Below are positions 11,398 to 23,269 of a stretch of 64,000 bases of DNA, in pieces (position 1 is the first letter of the stretch; each line of letters begins with the position of its first letter). A program made the position numbers and the translations under genes. The notes beneath the pieces were generated by a model, which saw only the letters and a program-made list of their open reading frames with translations, was not told the DNA's origin and ran no database searches. Origin of the DNA: Chlorokybus atmophyticus (Eukaryota; Streptophyta; Chlorokybophyceae; Chlorokybales; Chlorokybaceae); NCBI GenBank assembly GCA_009103225.1, contig RHPI01002048.1, positions 635,668 to 699,667 of the forward strand. Reading direction: 5' to 3'.

Positions 11398-13501
11398 TCA
11401 CCTTTCAGCGGGCTGCAAAACCTTCACCAGAGCTGCATCCATGGTAGTCAGTTGGATGTGCAGGTCCGACAGCACTCGATCTACGGACATCGATATGTCT
11501 GGCGGGCTTTTCACCGCCCTGTTTATCTGTCCGCCGCAAAAAGAATACCAAGCAAGGTGTGATTTTCATTCATGGTTCACAGGGCGTATATGGGAAAGTT
11601 GTTCACATGAAAACGTCATCATACATGACAAGAACACACTTACGCTTGCAGCGGACGCCGGTTTGACCAATGCAAGATCATATCCTCGGATCTGGGCGAC
11701 CTTGCGCGCAAACTCTAATCTAGACAGGCGTTCAGGACCGCCCATGTTGTACAACCTCCGTTTAAAGAATGGTTCTGTAAACAGCACCCAAAAAATCATC
11801 GAAATGCATGGATAAGAACAGGAGATAAGCAATTGACCTCATCAGCAACACTCCACCTACCTGACTTGCAGTTTGCGAGCAGCACGAGAATGATGGCAAT
11901 AATGTCATCTACGAACACGAAATTGCGAAACTCATCCTCAAAAAAGGTGGTCTCCTGGCCTTTTGCGAGCGTCTCATCAATCCACTGCCAAGTCAATGAG
12001 TCTTAACATCTTGCAATGACTTGGCAGCTACACAAGAAGAATAAAAGACAAAAGAACAACACAGAAAAAGACACCTTCGCAAGTCACCTCCGAACCTGCA
12101 CAAAAAGTCCCCTTGACACCGGCATCAGCGGTGGCTCGGGTCCAATGATGAGACTGCTTCTTAGTATGACGTGACGCGGCCAAGCTTTCTGAATAAAGTC
12201 TTCAGCCGCGAGCTTCGTGACGCCATACTCGTTAACAGGCTTGCATTCATCATCCTCAGAGTAATGCGCCTTGACTCCCTCGTAGACTGCACAACACGTA
12301 ATGCAACTGTCACATCCTCGACTTGTGTGTTTGTGTTATAAGCAAGTCGGTGACTTGAAATGAATCATATACACATGGAAGTACCAGCAACTTCCGCTTG
12401 ACACGCACCTTGGTCGGTTGATATGTGTATGAGAAGCGGTTGCACGGCGCTGCTCACTGTTTGAAGCTGCTTTACCAATGCCATGGGCACATTGATTGCT
12501 TGGGCGGCGGCAGGGTCTTTCGCACAGGCTGCAGGTTGAGAAATGGCCGCGCAGTTTATCACCACGTCCGGCTGCCGCATCAAACATAGGGCTTACACTA
12601 TTGCATAGGGTTTTACACACACACTCCATGACATTGACGTGTGCACATGCAGCTGAGCACACTTCATGCTTCCCAACCTGCTTCCATTGTCAAAGTGAGA
12701 ACATGAAGTTTTGCCAAACCCATGCCATTTGAACTGATGAATGTCACATGCAGCCGACAGCTCCAACACTGCACGCTGCAATGCGCACAACACCATGATA
12801 AGATGTTGAACTTGGCTAACAACAGACATGCTACAAGTGAAAGCCAGCAACGATAGACTCTACGTGACATTTAACTACGAGCAAGGGCAGCACTGTGCAT
12901 TGCGTCCTGCATGCACATGGACTGCCATAGTTGCAAACATAGAATGCTGAAACCCATTGGGGTACGTCAGCCCAGTTTTTGGGCTGACGTACCCCAATGG
13001 GTTTCAGTTCTGGGCTAGACACGCTCATGCCCAATGAACTCGCCTTGTGCAACAATGTTGGTCATCCTTATGTTTTCACATTGTGGCATACCACTAGCAA
13101 CCACTGGCAGACCCCTAGTGCAGTGTCTACTTGCTGCAATTTTATGCTTCAACTTGCAGCAATGAGCAGCGTCCATCTCATAAACGGCGTTTCAGTTGCC
13201 CAATGTGTCATTGTGTCATGCCGCTGTGAGCATGTGTGTGTAGGTGTTTGTGCAGGCTGCTTCTTGCTCGGTTGCTTACTGTTCCGCCAAGGGCAAGGAA
13301 GCAGTCCTGGAGGCCGTCGCCCGTGGCGAGGTCAACCTTGTGGGCGGAGGCGCGGGGGGGCAGGGGGGAGGCAGCGCCGGGAGGATTGGCGTGGTATGTG
13401 AGAGCTATGCGCCCCACCGCCGCCGCCGACTCCGCCAGCCTCACCACCAGGAACTGCCCCAGATAGCCCGAACCCCCCGTCACCAGCACCTTCAGCCCCA
13501 T
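11398..13501 (-). CDS. RmlD/MAT2B-like NAD(P)-dependent short-chain dehydrogenase
   Basis: Six exons on the minus strand join in frame: 13501-13280, 12571-12409, 12286-12096, 11984-11861, 11774-11644 and 11526-11398 (TGA). They give about 319 residues, close to the 300-335 usual for RmlD (dTDP-4-dehydrorhamnose reductase) and MAT2B. The N-terminus MGLKVLVTGGSGYLGQ is a Rossmann TGxxGxxG site. PDVVINCAA and the LIHISTDQVYEG strand follow, then the catalytic Tyr/Lys in NEYGVTKLAAE, then RNFVFVDDIIAII and YNMGGPERLSR of the substrate-binding half. It could make deoxy-sugar nucleotides or be a regulatory MAT2B-type subunit; the sequence does not separate these. The first intron is 708 bp and contains a perfect 28-bp-arm hairpin. 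It shares a 500-bp divergent promoter with NUP188. An in-frame codon at 13522 could extend it by seven residues. Confidence 0.85.
12947..13007. repeat. Perfect hairpin, 28-nt arms, 5-nt loop
   Basis: Positions 12947-12974 and 12980-13007 are exact reverse complements (outer end CTGAAACCC, inner end GTCAGCCCA) around the loop GTTTT. It lies in the first intron of the RmlD-like gene. Neither arm occurs elsewhere in the window as far as I can see. Confidence 0.95.
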
Positions 13502-14000
13502 GGCTGACCTCAACAACCACACCAGCGATCACCACAACGACGACAAATACCGCTCCCTCCAACGCCAGCACCAAGTCCTACACCGGCAGCTACATCGCCG
13601 CCTTGAGCACTGCCGCCGCCGACAACAACCACTGCAGTGACCGCAGGCATGTCTGCGTGACCGCTTAGGTTGCTGCTGCGGCGGCGGAGGCGGAGGCGGA
13701 GGTGGAGCTTGCGAGCACTTGCTTGATTGTGCGTGCACGGCTGGCTTGGCTGATCGGTGCTGTTGCTAAACTTGCAATTTCCTGTTGTCGTGGTGTTGTT
13801 TGTTCTCTCTGGTTTGGGCGGGAAGGCCAACAAATGCATTACAGTGTAGCTAGTTTGCATGCTTGGCTGAGCAAAAGAACATTATTGCCTTCTGCCAATG
13901 CCTTGTTGGCAACTGGCAAATCTGCCACCGCTAAGGCATAATGAAGCTTGGCAACAGTAGCTGAGGCGTGCTTGAGGCTTAGCTTAGGCAAGCTATAGAG
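13502..14000. other. Divergent promoter region of RmlD-like gene and NUP188
   Basis: About 500 bp between the two start codons. It includes a GGC/GGA-rich segment near 13680-13705. No TATA box or telo-box was recognised. Confidence 0.45.
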
Positions 14001-17000
14001 ATGAGTGCTGGGCTGGAGGCCTCCCTTTGGTGGCCGCCGCACAGGCTGCTGTATGAGACGCTGGAGCGGGCGGACCTTGGCCAGTGCCCTGCAGATGAAC
14101 TGGTAACTAGCTTGCCGGATTGCATTGAAGCCTTCATCTCTCGTTCATGTTGCAAGGTGGCCTTTGCCCCCTTCCTTGCGTTCCAGCTGTTCAGTGTGCA
14201 GAAGTGTCTTGTATTTGAGGCATGCTAATGCCAATTGTGCATTTGCATGTGCATATGCATTGAGCGCATACAGAACAAGCAGGCGCTGATCAGTGCATTA
14301 AGCACTACGCGAGTGCTTGTTTTGCTCTTGTATCATGCGCACGTGGACATGCACGAACCACTTCCACCAGCAATGAAGCTATACGTTCTTGCAATGCTTA
14401 CATTACACTACCAGGCCGAGCGGTTGAAGCAGCACGAGGAATGGCTTCTGCGCACGCTGAGCATGTTTCGGTCGCCCAGCGCGACCTCCAAGGCCGCCCT
14501 GTCGCAGTCGAGCATCAGCCTTGGGAGCCACACAATTTCCGTGCAACCAAAGTTGCGGGACATTGCGCTGCGCGTCTCTGCTGTGTTGGTGCGTTCCATC
14601 CACCATGGCATACACCTATGCGTTCGCAGTGCATTTTGCTGTTAATGTTGCCTGAGTTATGGTTGCTTATTGTGACCAGTATCGTAGCGATATAGTGAAT
14701 TCTTATGGTCTGTCTGCCCTCAACAAGGGAAGCTGCATGTGATCTTACACGTGGATTGTCGCAAGTGTAGGCAGCTGGCGTTGTACAAAAACATATACAC
14801 GAAACTAACAGATGCAGTGTGTATAGAATCTGGATGAGGTGCAGTCGTACATACTACTGGAGCGTTTTGTAGAGGAGCAGAAACTGGATGCGCGCTCTCT
14901 CGATGCCCCAGACCTGGGCTTGTTTGTGAAGGTGCGTTTGCTTGCTAAGCTGCAATGTCACCATCTTTCAATCTGTTTCCGCTTGCTCTTCCACAGATAG
15001 TGGTGTATCATTTTACTGAGCGTGCGCGGTTGCTGAACTGCCTGCACACGCTCTTACGCATCTGTGAAGGTGAGTGATTCGTACACATAACTGCGATCTC
15101 ATTTTACACATTGCCCTGTCACTGAAAGCCGCATGTTTGCCTTTCAATGCACAGCTCGCGAGGAGACACAGCCTTACTTCAAGGCAGCATGCGACTGCGT
15201 AGAGAGGTTGATAACCAAAGGGCTGGAAGACCAGTTGTGCACCCAGTTGAGGAACATATTCCAGTCACCAGTGGATGTGTCGGTATGCACCAAGTTCATT
15301 CGCAGCATGTGTGGCTTGGTTCTTGCACTGCGGCTTTGACCCAACACCGGTGTATGTAACTTGCAGCTGCCAGGAACAGAAATAGCGTGTGAAGAGCAGT
15401 CTATGCTGGAGCAGTCGCTGCTGTTGGAGATCCTTGCGTTGCTGTATTATAGGAGAGTCCAATGTAGTGGTGCCCGCTTCCAGGACCTGGCAAAGACCTT
15501 AGAGGCAAGCTGAGGTCAATTTATTGCATCAGTGTCATGCTTTGCGTTTGCTGGCATAATGCTGAATGTGGCAAATGTTACCAGGAATATGTTCTTTCCA
15601 AGCACATAGAGCTGCAGACCAGCATGCGCCGCAGGGCTACTGAGCCATCACTTAGTTCGGTCCAAGCCTTGTCTGTGATTCTCCTGGTGGAGGTGCTTGA
15701 CTTGGATCGGCTACTCGACATGGTGCGCCAAGGAAGCTTGCTGCGGTGCGTGGTAACTATGGGGTATTCTCGACTTTGACTGTATGATTCTAAGGGAGAG
15801 TGGTAATGTGCAGAGATGGGGAGCACCCTTTCACATCTGACGATGTTATCAAGATTGATGAGCTATTCTCCTCATGGAGTGTGACGCCTGCGCTGGCACC
15901 CGTGCTTCTGGCTTGGGCGGTGTTCCTCAGTTTGGCATCTAGTCTACAACCACCTCCTTCTGTTGCCCAAATGGTATGCAGGCATAGCAAGAAACGCTCA
16001 TGGCTTTGGCAGCAACAAGCTGCGTGCGTACAGCAGCGCATGCTGTGGTGGATATGCAGTAGTGTTCATTGTGTGCTGCGTTACGCAACACGATGTTGTG
16101 CTTTTCAGGCCGGAAGGCATCGCCAATATGTCGCTGTTGCATACAGTGCTGGCGCTTTCACATTCCTGGCAAACGTGCTACAGATGGATATGCTGCATTC
16201 CAATGAGGTAGGAGCCTGCGTGTTGCTGCGCATTGCAATTTGCTCTGCGCATGAGGCGCGTGTTGCAGAAGCTGCTTTCTTGTTGTGGAGCATGAGTGCT
16301 GAAAAGCGTAACTTCGCTGCTCTGTGAGTTGTCAAGTTTGTTGGCATTGTTTTGTTGGCATTACAAGTTCTGAGTATCTCGGTGGGGTGTTGTCAGCCGC
16401 ATGTAACAGGGTACAAGAGCATACTGAAGAATCTGTTGTCTTCCTTCTTTGCCGCATACGATGTTGGAACACAGCAAGTAAGCGACAGCTGCATGCGAGC
16501 ATGCACAAAGTTTAGTTTGTCTAGCTTATGACATGTGCTCTTGTTGTTTAAAGATAAACACGCGTGCCATTGCAGTTGGGAAAGGAAGATCTTGAGACTT
16601 TTACAGTCATTTTGTCTGAGGTCTTCCAAGGACAGGTGGGCATGAAACCGTGACATACGCTTTGCTGTTGTGCCTTGCCCCTGCAGTTGGCTATGGTGCT
16701 CATTGAGACTTGTGTTTGCAGCAAGAGCTTTGTAGTCAGTTTTGGAATGATGACGACGACTTTGACATTCCCTTGCGACGCTTTTTGGATGTGCTGCGGG
16801 CCTTGTTTCCTTACCAGCTGCTGCCTCTGATGCGGGTGCTATCTGCACTCAGCGAAGGCAGCTTCTCAGCACAGCACGTTGTAAACTACTTACAGAGGAC
16901 ACCTACCCTGACCTGGCAGCATTCTGTGTCTGACAGGTCTGTTGAGGTTAGTTGTGTTCCGCTTTGCTAGTTTGCCACAAGTTTGTCCGCATGCTTTTTG

Positions 17001-20000
17001 GCCTGTTCCCAACAAAGATACACTTCACATCGCCAAACTGATCCCACACGTCAAGGGTGGCCTTTTTTGTGGTTACATCAGGATCTCGAGTTGTTGTTCT
17101 TTGGTAGGTGCACGACAGTGGTCGAGTGCATGCGAAGCAAGACATCCTGGCTATTATGCGCATCCCAGCAGGCACGACGGGTGAAGTGCTGGAGTCCCCA
17201 CTGGTTGACGATGGCAGCGTGCTTGTGCGTTGGCAGTTCCCGTACAACGCGCTGCAGCTGCTGTGCCAATGGTTGTCCTCGACTATACAACTGATATCTG
17301 ATCCACGTACTCCTCGCGCAACTCGGCATCAGCTGCTAGCTGCAGTGCAAGTTGTTTTAGAGCTGCATGTCATGCTACTTGCAGCAGGTCAGGCATGTGT
17401 TGACATCATCTTCAACCTTGTCACAACGTTGTGCCAATATACCAACAAGATCAATGCCTCTTTGCGCAGACAAACATATCCTCACATGGTTCTGCAGCTG
17501 CCAGCCAGACATTTTCAGTGTGGCCATAGAATTGTTGCAAGCTCTTACAGAGTTGCAAGCACCTCCTCCTGCGATTGTCGGGCTTTGCATCGCTCTTGCC
17601 AAAGCTCAAGCCAGGTTGGACTGCTGTCTGATTGGCCAACAACGACACATCAGTGCATGTTGCTCTCTAACTTTTCTTTCAACCATTTGCAGGCGACATG
17701 CACGCAGTGTCATCCAGCAACTGGAGATTCTTATGCCGAGATTGATGTCACGAGCCGAGCACATGCTGCTGGGTGCGACATCCAACCATGCTGCCGCGAT
17801 TGCTTTCTTGGAGTTGACTTGTTTCCTGTTGTCGCGGGGCGGGTATTGTGCTCTGGTTGTGCGTGAGATGGCGCAGTTCGCAGTAGAAATGGTGTTTCCC
17901 GAGCACGCTGCCTGGCCATATGCTAATCCTGCTGAGCGCTGGCAAATAACGGCTCTCTGCTTGCAAGTGAGAGAACAAGTGTTCTTGCATGCTGCGTTTG
18001 GCAGGAGTTTTCTGTTGGGAAGCTGCATGGTTGGGGCTACACTTAGATTTCTTTACGCTGCAGCCTGAGGCAGGGCTGTTGAGTAATACCTTTCTCTTTT
18101 GCAGATTATGCGCCTTGGTGCTGATACATCATTACCTTACGCTACCAGCACGCTTAAGGACGCCATTCTGGACGTTGTTCTGTATCACGGACCAGTAATT
18201 GCTGCATTTCTACAAGTCATTACCATTGACTGGGCTACTTTACATGACAGGTTGGAATACAGGTATGCAGCTGCGAAGTTGTTTGCTATCACAGTACTGT
18301 GCAGAGTGAAAGCAAACCAGAAACCTGCTCACTTGTCACACATTATCTGTTGCTCAGTGGTCTTCACCAAGCAGAGTTTTTGTGTATGGAGCGAGCAATT
18401 GCGCATGCGCTTGCCACCCTGCAAGTGTTGCTCTTGCAAGCCTTTCGACACGACAAGCATATGTCCGCTCCAACACCCTTAGAGCAGGCCATCTTTACAC
18501 ACAAGTCATCATCTAAGGCTGCAATGACAGCTGTAGCTGCGGTTGCGTCTTATGTTGGCAACAGTCACAGCATGGATCTGCCTGTTCTGGCTGCCAAAGC
18601 GCTTGCTAGCATCACTATGTCGGCAACAAAGTTCCGTCCCAGCCCTATCCCAATTCCGGCTTACTTGAGCAACAGTCACGTCCTGCTCGAGGCCTTCACG
18701 CTGTACGCAAAGCAGCCGCAGCTATTGCATCCCGATGCGCTTCTGCAAGAGTTGTTGGACCTCGCTGTTGTGGCCGCTGAGTGGCAGCCCATGTTTGCCA
18801 ACTGGCTGATGTCACCCAGAGACAAGGATGGCAAGCTGATGCCTGCAAAACAATCGGACACTACCCAGCGTAGTGGTTTGCTGGACCTTGTGAGGATTGT
18901 GCTTGACAGCAGTGCGACTCTCTTCCGCGAGCAACCACGCGTGCTATCGAGGGTGTCTTCGCTGCTGCATGCTGCTTGGCAGCCGGACTGCGTGGAGGCT
19001 CTGAACGCGCTGAAAGCAGATGAGTGCTTCTGGGAGAAGTTGGGAGCCTGTCTGTACATACCAACAGCGGATCCGGCATCGGACAGCACGGCCTGCGCTT
19101 GGCAAACAGCGGCTCAGGCCTCAGTGCTGTCCATCTGCGCCCTGGAATTGTTTTCGGCATCCTTGTCTGCAGTTCAGTCTGACAAGAAGCCAGACTGTCA
19201 TAAGGGCCCAGGACAGCTTTTGCTCGACTGGAACAAGCGAGCTCAAACACCGGCAACGCACGCCATAAGCAAATGCTTCGAATTCGCGTATGATCCGGAT
19301 GCTGTCCAACATTTGAATGTGGAGACAGCAGCTTTTGTTCTGCATGTTGCTGCGCAGGTGCAATTGAACTGATGGTGTACAGCTCTTGATGCATAAAGCA
19401 AACCAAATATTCGGAGATGTTCAAAGCAACCTCCCCATGTGATTTTCTGCAGGAGGTGTGCGAGGACAGGGACGATGGTGTGCCATTGGATGTGAGCCAA
19501 GCTGCTAAGCAAGTTGTGGAAGAATCTGTTTTGCAGCATCCGTCATGGCTGTCAACCGCATCGGAGCTAGCTGCCAGACACGCAGGAAGGGAATCCCTGT
19601 CCCAAAGCGCCGCCCTGGAGCTGTTGGCGCAGCAGCTGGCGAACGACTCTGTTGCGGTTGTGGCGCAACCAGTTGTCAACTCGCTGCTAAGCAGAAACGT
19701 TCATGACATGGTGTTGGCACGTGTCCGTCGAGGTGCGCGTGTCACTAGTGTAGAATGGATGCAGCTGAGCCATACTGGACAGAAGAATTCGTGATGCAGT
19801 GGCTTGTCTGCATTTGCTGTGAATTGTGTTGTCCAGCATGGCATGCATGGCACGTGACTGATTGCTTTCGTTTATGGCTTCGCAGTGTTGGAGGAGTTTG
19901 GTGACTCCTACCTGTACGACGCGCGCTGGTTGGCAGAAGCTGGTGTGTGGGACAGGAGTGCAGAGCATGTTGATGCTGCAACCAGGGTGAATCACATGCT

Positions 20001-22937
20001 GTCAGTGGCGGCTGCACAGGTGCAGCTGCTGGAGGCTTGGGGCACAGTGCTGACCCCTGCCGTGTACAGCCTTCGGTATGAGGTAAGCATAGCACTTGCA
20101 TGCCATGGGTTCCTTGCACTATGCATACGTGTGCATGCACTTCTTGGAACAACTCTGTGTTGCTCACTCTTGTTGACAAAAGCTAGTGCAAGCAGCTGAC
20201 ATTGGTTGTCGTGCAAGGTGTGGTGCCCACCATTGCTAGATACATGGACGGCAGAGGATGCAGTGGAACTTCTCAACCAGTCAACCACGCACCTTGCACG
20301 AACTCTGGTGCTGACCGCAGCCTGCCCATCCGCGTACGCAACTACCTATCTTGAGCATGCCAGCTTTCTTCAGCTCGTGCTAGCGAACCTTTGGTTGGTC
20401 CTGCCGGGAGCCACATTGCCGTCCACACATGCTTCATATGTCCTCAACCTGCTTCGTGCAACTTCCGCCTGCCTTCATTCGCTTTCTGGTGGGTGTTGAC
20501 AGAGTTTTCTTTACCTATTACCAAAGTCTACAACAGCACGCACATTGCTCAAGATTTTTCGTTGTGCGTGCTTCATGTCAGTCAGTCGCGCAAGTGTACG
20601 CATTGTACATGTTGTGCATGTAGTCCAACTTAAACCATGCCTAACTTGCATTCTCGCTGCCAGTTGGTGCTGCGGCGTCTTTGCCTTCATCCGTGGAGAC
20701 AAGCGCTCCACTGTTGCATCTGCTCATGCTGCTGCTGCGCCACGCCGAGCAGTCGAGTTGGCAGGAAGACATATCCTTTGTCGCTGGGTTCATGCAGCTC
20801 GCGTTCGACCTCATACCTATCCTGTGCAACTGCATTCGCCACGAGAAACTGACCGAAATTGCGCTTGCTTGCCTTTCACATCTCATGGAATGCTATGCCG
20901 ACGCCGCCATACTTGGCTTGGAGGCTGTGGCAGAGCTCGCCGAGGCCATCTTTCATCACTTCAATGTGGAAGAGCTTTTCTCAAAGATACAACCCGCTTC
21001 TGACCAAATTTACATCAAAGCTCTCCTCTCATGGTGCCTGTCTATCGCGCGCTTCCCAACAGCTGCGGTCTCCTTAGAGTCACAGGTAAGCTCAGTGACA
21101 GTGAGACTATCAGCAGTAGGCATCAGTGTGTGTATTCCACACTGATGCGCACCGCTGATAGTCTCGTTGTCACTGTTACCTGCCTTCTTGTCCATTCAGA
21201 CAGAATGCGTGCAACATGCATTGCTGACTCACATAGCATGTTGTCAGGGTTTCACTCGCCATGCAACCACACTTGGCAAAGCAATTTTGCAGTTGGAGTC
21301 CGCGTCACCAGCAAGAGACAGCCTGGAGGAGACCAGACGGACACGTGAAGTGCAAAGAAACTGGTGCACGCTGCTGTCCACACTGTCCGAAGTGGTCCGG
21401 GCACTGGGGGACGACAGTCTCGAAATGGACCCTGTGTTCACGTTTTTGGAGATTTTTCAGGACCGCATGCTCGCAGCATTGCACCCTCCCGCTGCGCACC
21501 CTATGCAGCAATTCACCATGCGTCCCTTACTGGTTCAGCTGGTACATAATTCATACACTGGACGATGCTTCCACTTCAAGTTGTACTTGTAAGGGGAATT
21601 GCCAGATTGTGAACTTGTATGTGAACAGGCGCAGCCACTGCGTCTCACGTTGGGCTTTTTGGTCGAGGCGGAGAGGACGCTGTTCATGTTGTGCCAGCTG
21701 GTGCCGCACTTGTCTCAATGGCAGTTCAACCTCCCGCGCTCGCGGCCGCTGTACCAGCAGGCTGTCGTGCACTTGGTCGCGCTCGTTGCGAGGCCCCCGC
21801 ACCATCTGCACGTGCAGGCCGTTACGCCGGAGGAGCGCGCGGCGACGCAGCGTGAGAGCTTCGGACTCAGCGCTCACGGCTGGTTTGAGTATGCCGCGCG
21901 CGCCAGCGCCACTGATCTCAAGCCTTCTTCTTCAAATGTTGCAACAACCGCATCATCCGGCGACAGACAGCTGGCGCTGCGCACGCCACCGCCCTCGAGC
22001 CGGGACTCGCGAGGGAAACCATCTGCCTTCTCTGATCGAGCAGCTGTGAGAGTGTACAGGTAGGCCCCTACGACGCGTGGGATGCACCAATTCACTCACT
22101 GGATGGCAACATGGGGGCTGCGCGCGTGCGTGGTTGCGTGACCACTTCCTTGTGCGCAGCTGTACCGAGAAGGCGATGAGGTATCTTGTGGCATCGTGCA
22201 TGCATGAAGTGGACGAGTGGATGGATGCAGCGGCGCCGTTGGTGGAGTCCTTCGCTGGGCTTGAGTTGCCTTCACTTGAAGTGCTATCTGCTTTGCAAGA
22301 GCAGGTGAGCTCTCCTGCCAGCTTTCACGCTGACCGGCTTTTGCATGCATGCCACCGATTGTTACTGAACTGCGGTATACGCATTGTGTCAGGTATTGAC
22401 GGTTCTTGCGGACGTTTGCATTGCATCCCCTCCGACAAAAGATCAGTTGCCTCTCGATGAGCTTCGTGAACAAATCATAAGCATCGTGCGGGACAGCTTG
22501 TATTTGCAAGTAAGTTAATGCGTGAAGCTGTTTGCCGGCTGCACCACATCATCCACCCCAACGCATTTATGAATTTATGAATTCTCATGTCTCATGTCTG
22601 TTTCGAGTAATGCTTGTTCGCCTATCAAAGCCTGACATTTGTGTGCAGCTTTGCGTTGGGCGTGTGCGCGGGTTGTGGCCTTCACAGTTGCATACGAGCA
22701 CCTTCCAGAGCGCTTTTCACAAGGCATTATCAGGTGCGTGCGCTCAGCAAGCACTGCTTGTTGGCTGCAATAACATGTTGTGTTTGGTGCTTGGGTTGCT
22801 TTCTGACGTTGGTACTTATTGGATTACTTGCATTGTCTGCAGCCATGCAACAGCGGCCGCAATTGCAAGAGCAGGCGCAGGAGTTGAAAGCGATGGCAAA
22901 TGCACTGTTTATGAACTTGACTCGGACGCTGTTGTAA
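14001..22937 (+). CDS. NUP188: Nucleoporin NUP188, inner-ring scaffold
   Basis: Twenty-eight phase-consistent exons run from ATG 14001 to TAA 22937: 14001-14156, 14274-14312, 14415-14588, 14827-14931, 14997-15069, 15155-15282, 15367-15504, 15585-15745, 15814-15973, 16109-16207, 16397-16477, 16576-16635, 16722-16946, 17108-17387, 17470-17614, 17693-17966, 18105-18262, 18358-19357, 19453-19732, 19886-20082, 20218-20488, 20664-21085, 21200-21541, 21629-22059, 22160-22304, 22393-22509, 22649-22733 and 22843-22937. The product is about 1,946 residues, against about 1,750 in human. It is an all-helical solenoid. Landmarks matching NUP188 are LAPVLLAWAVFLSLA, IPAGTTGEVLESPLVDDGS with LVRWQF (the SH3-like insertion), TPLEQAIFTHKSSS, ALKADECFWEKLGACLY, LSQWQFNLP and EKAMRYLVASC. 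It builds the nuclear-pore inner ring with NUP93/NIC96. The intron after 15504 has a GC donor. Exon 2 and the 16208-16396 intron are the least certain calls. Confidence 0.92.
21083..21182. repeat. Long imperfect hairpin covering a NUP188 5' splice site
   Basis: The intron donor CAG/GTAAG at 21083-21090 begins a left arm of about 46 nt. Its near reverse complement ends in TTACCTG at 21182, around a short TGTATTC-type loop. The strongest pairing is GAGACTATCAGC with GCTGATAGTCTC and CATCAGTGTG with CACACTGATG. In the transcript the donor would be base-paired. Confidence 0.85.
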
Positions 22938-23269
22938 GTGATTGTGTAATATGCTCTGCGCGCCTGCTGCATGGCGTGCTGTGCGTCATCCACAACCGTA
23001 TTGCCATTTTGCATTGTAGTCTTAGACTGCAATCAATTTATAAGCCCAGAAGTGTATACACAAGCCATCAACAAACATCAACATAGCGGTATTGATTGTT
23101 TGTATACCTTACTACTGGTGCACTTGTACTGCAACTCTCTGTGCACGTGTAAAATGAATAGCTGCTCATGTGCTGTTCTCACATTGCACTTGCATTCAGT
23201 CTACAACCTTCCACAACCCTACAGTAGTGGTTGTCTTTCGCCGACAACCTTACCCTCATGTTACTCACC
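22938..23269. other. Convergent 3' flanks of NUP188 and SMP-30-like gene
   Basis: No coding sequence was recognised. TGTAA occurs at the NUP188 stop and again at 22943-22947, which would fit the algal poly(A) signal, but this is weak evidence. Confidence 0.4.

Noticed and set aside
16208-16322. Read-through extension of NUP188 exon at 16207
   Set aside because: The frame is open but the next exon (PHVTGYKSILKNLL) joins in phase 0 only if the exon ends at 16207, and this join also aligns better with the family.
18861-19679. 272-codon open frame on the minus strand
   Set aside because: It is antisense to the 1-kb coding exon and following exon of NUP188, whose homology and splice phases are clear.
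21261-22049. 262-codon plus-strand frame across NUP188 introns
   Set aside because: It runs in the wrong frame of two NUP188 exons and is Arg/Cys/Ser-rich without features.
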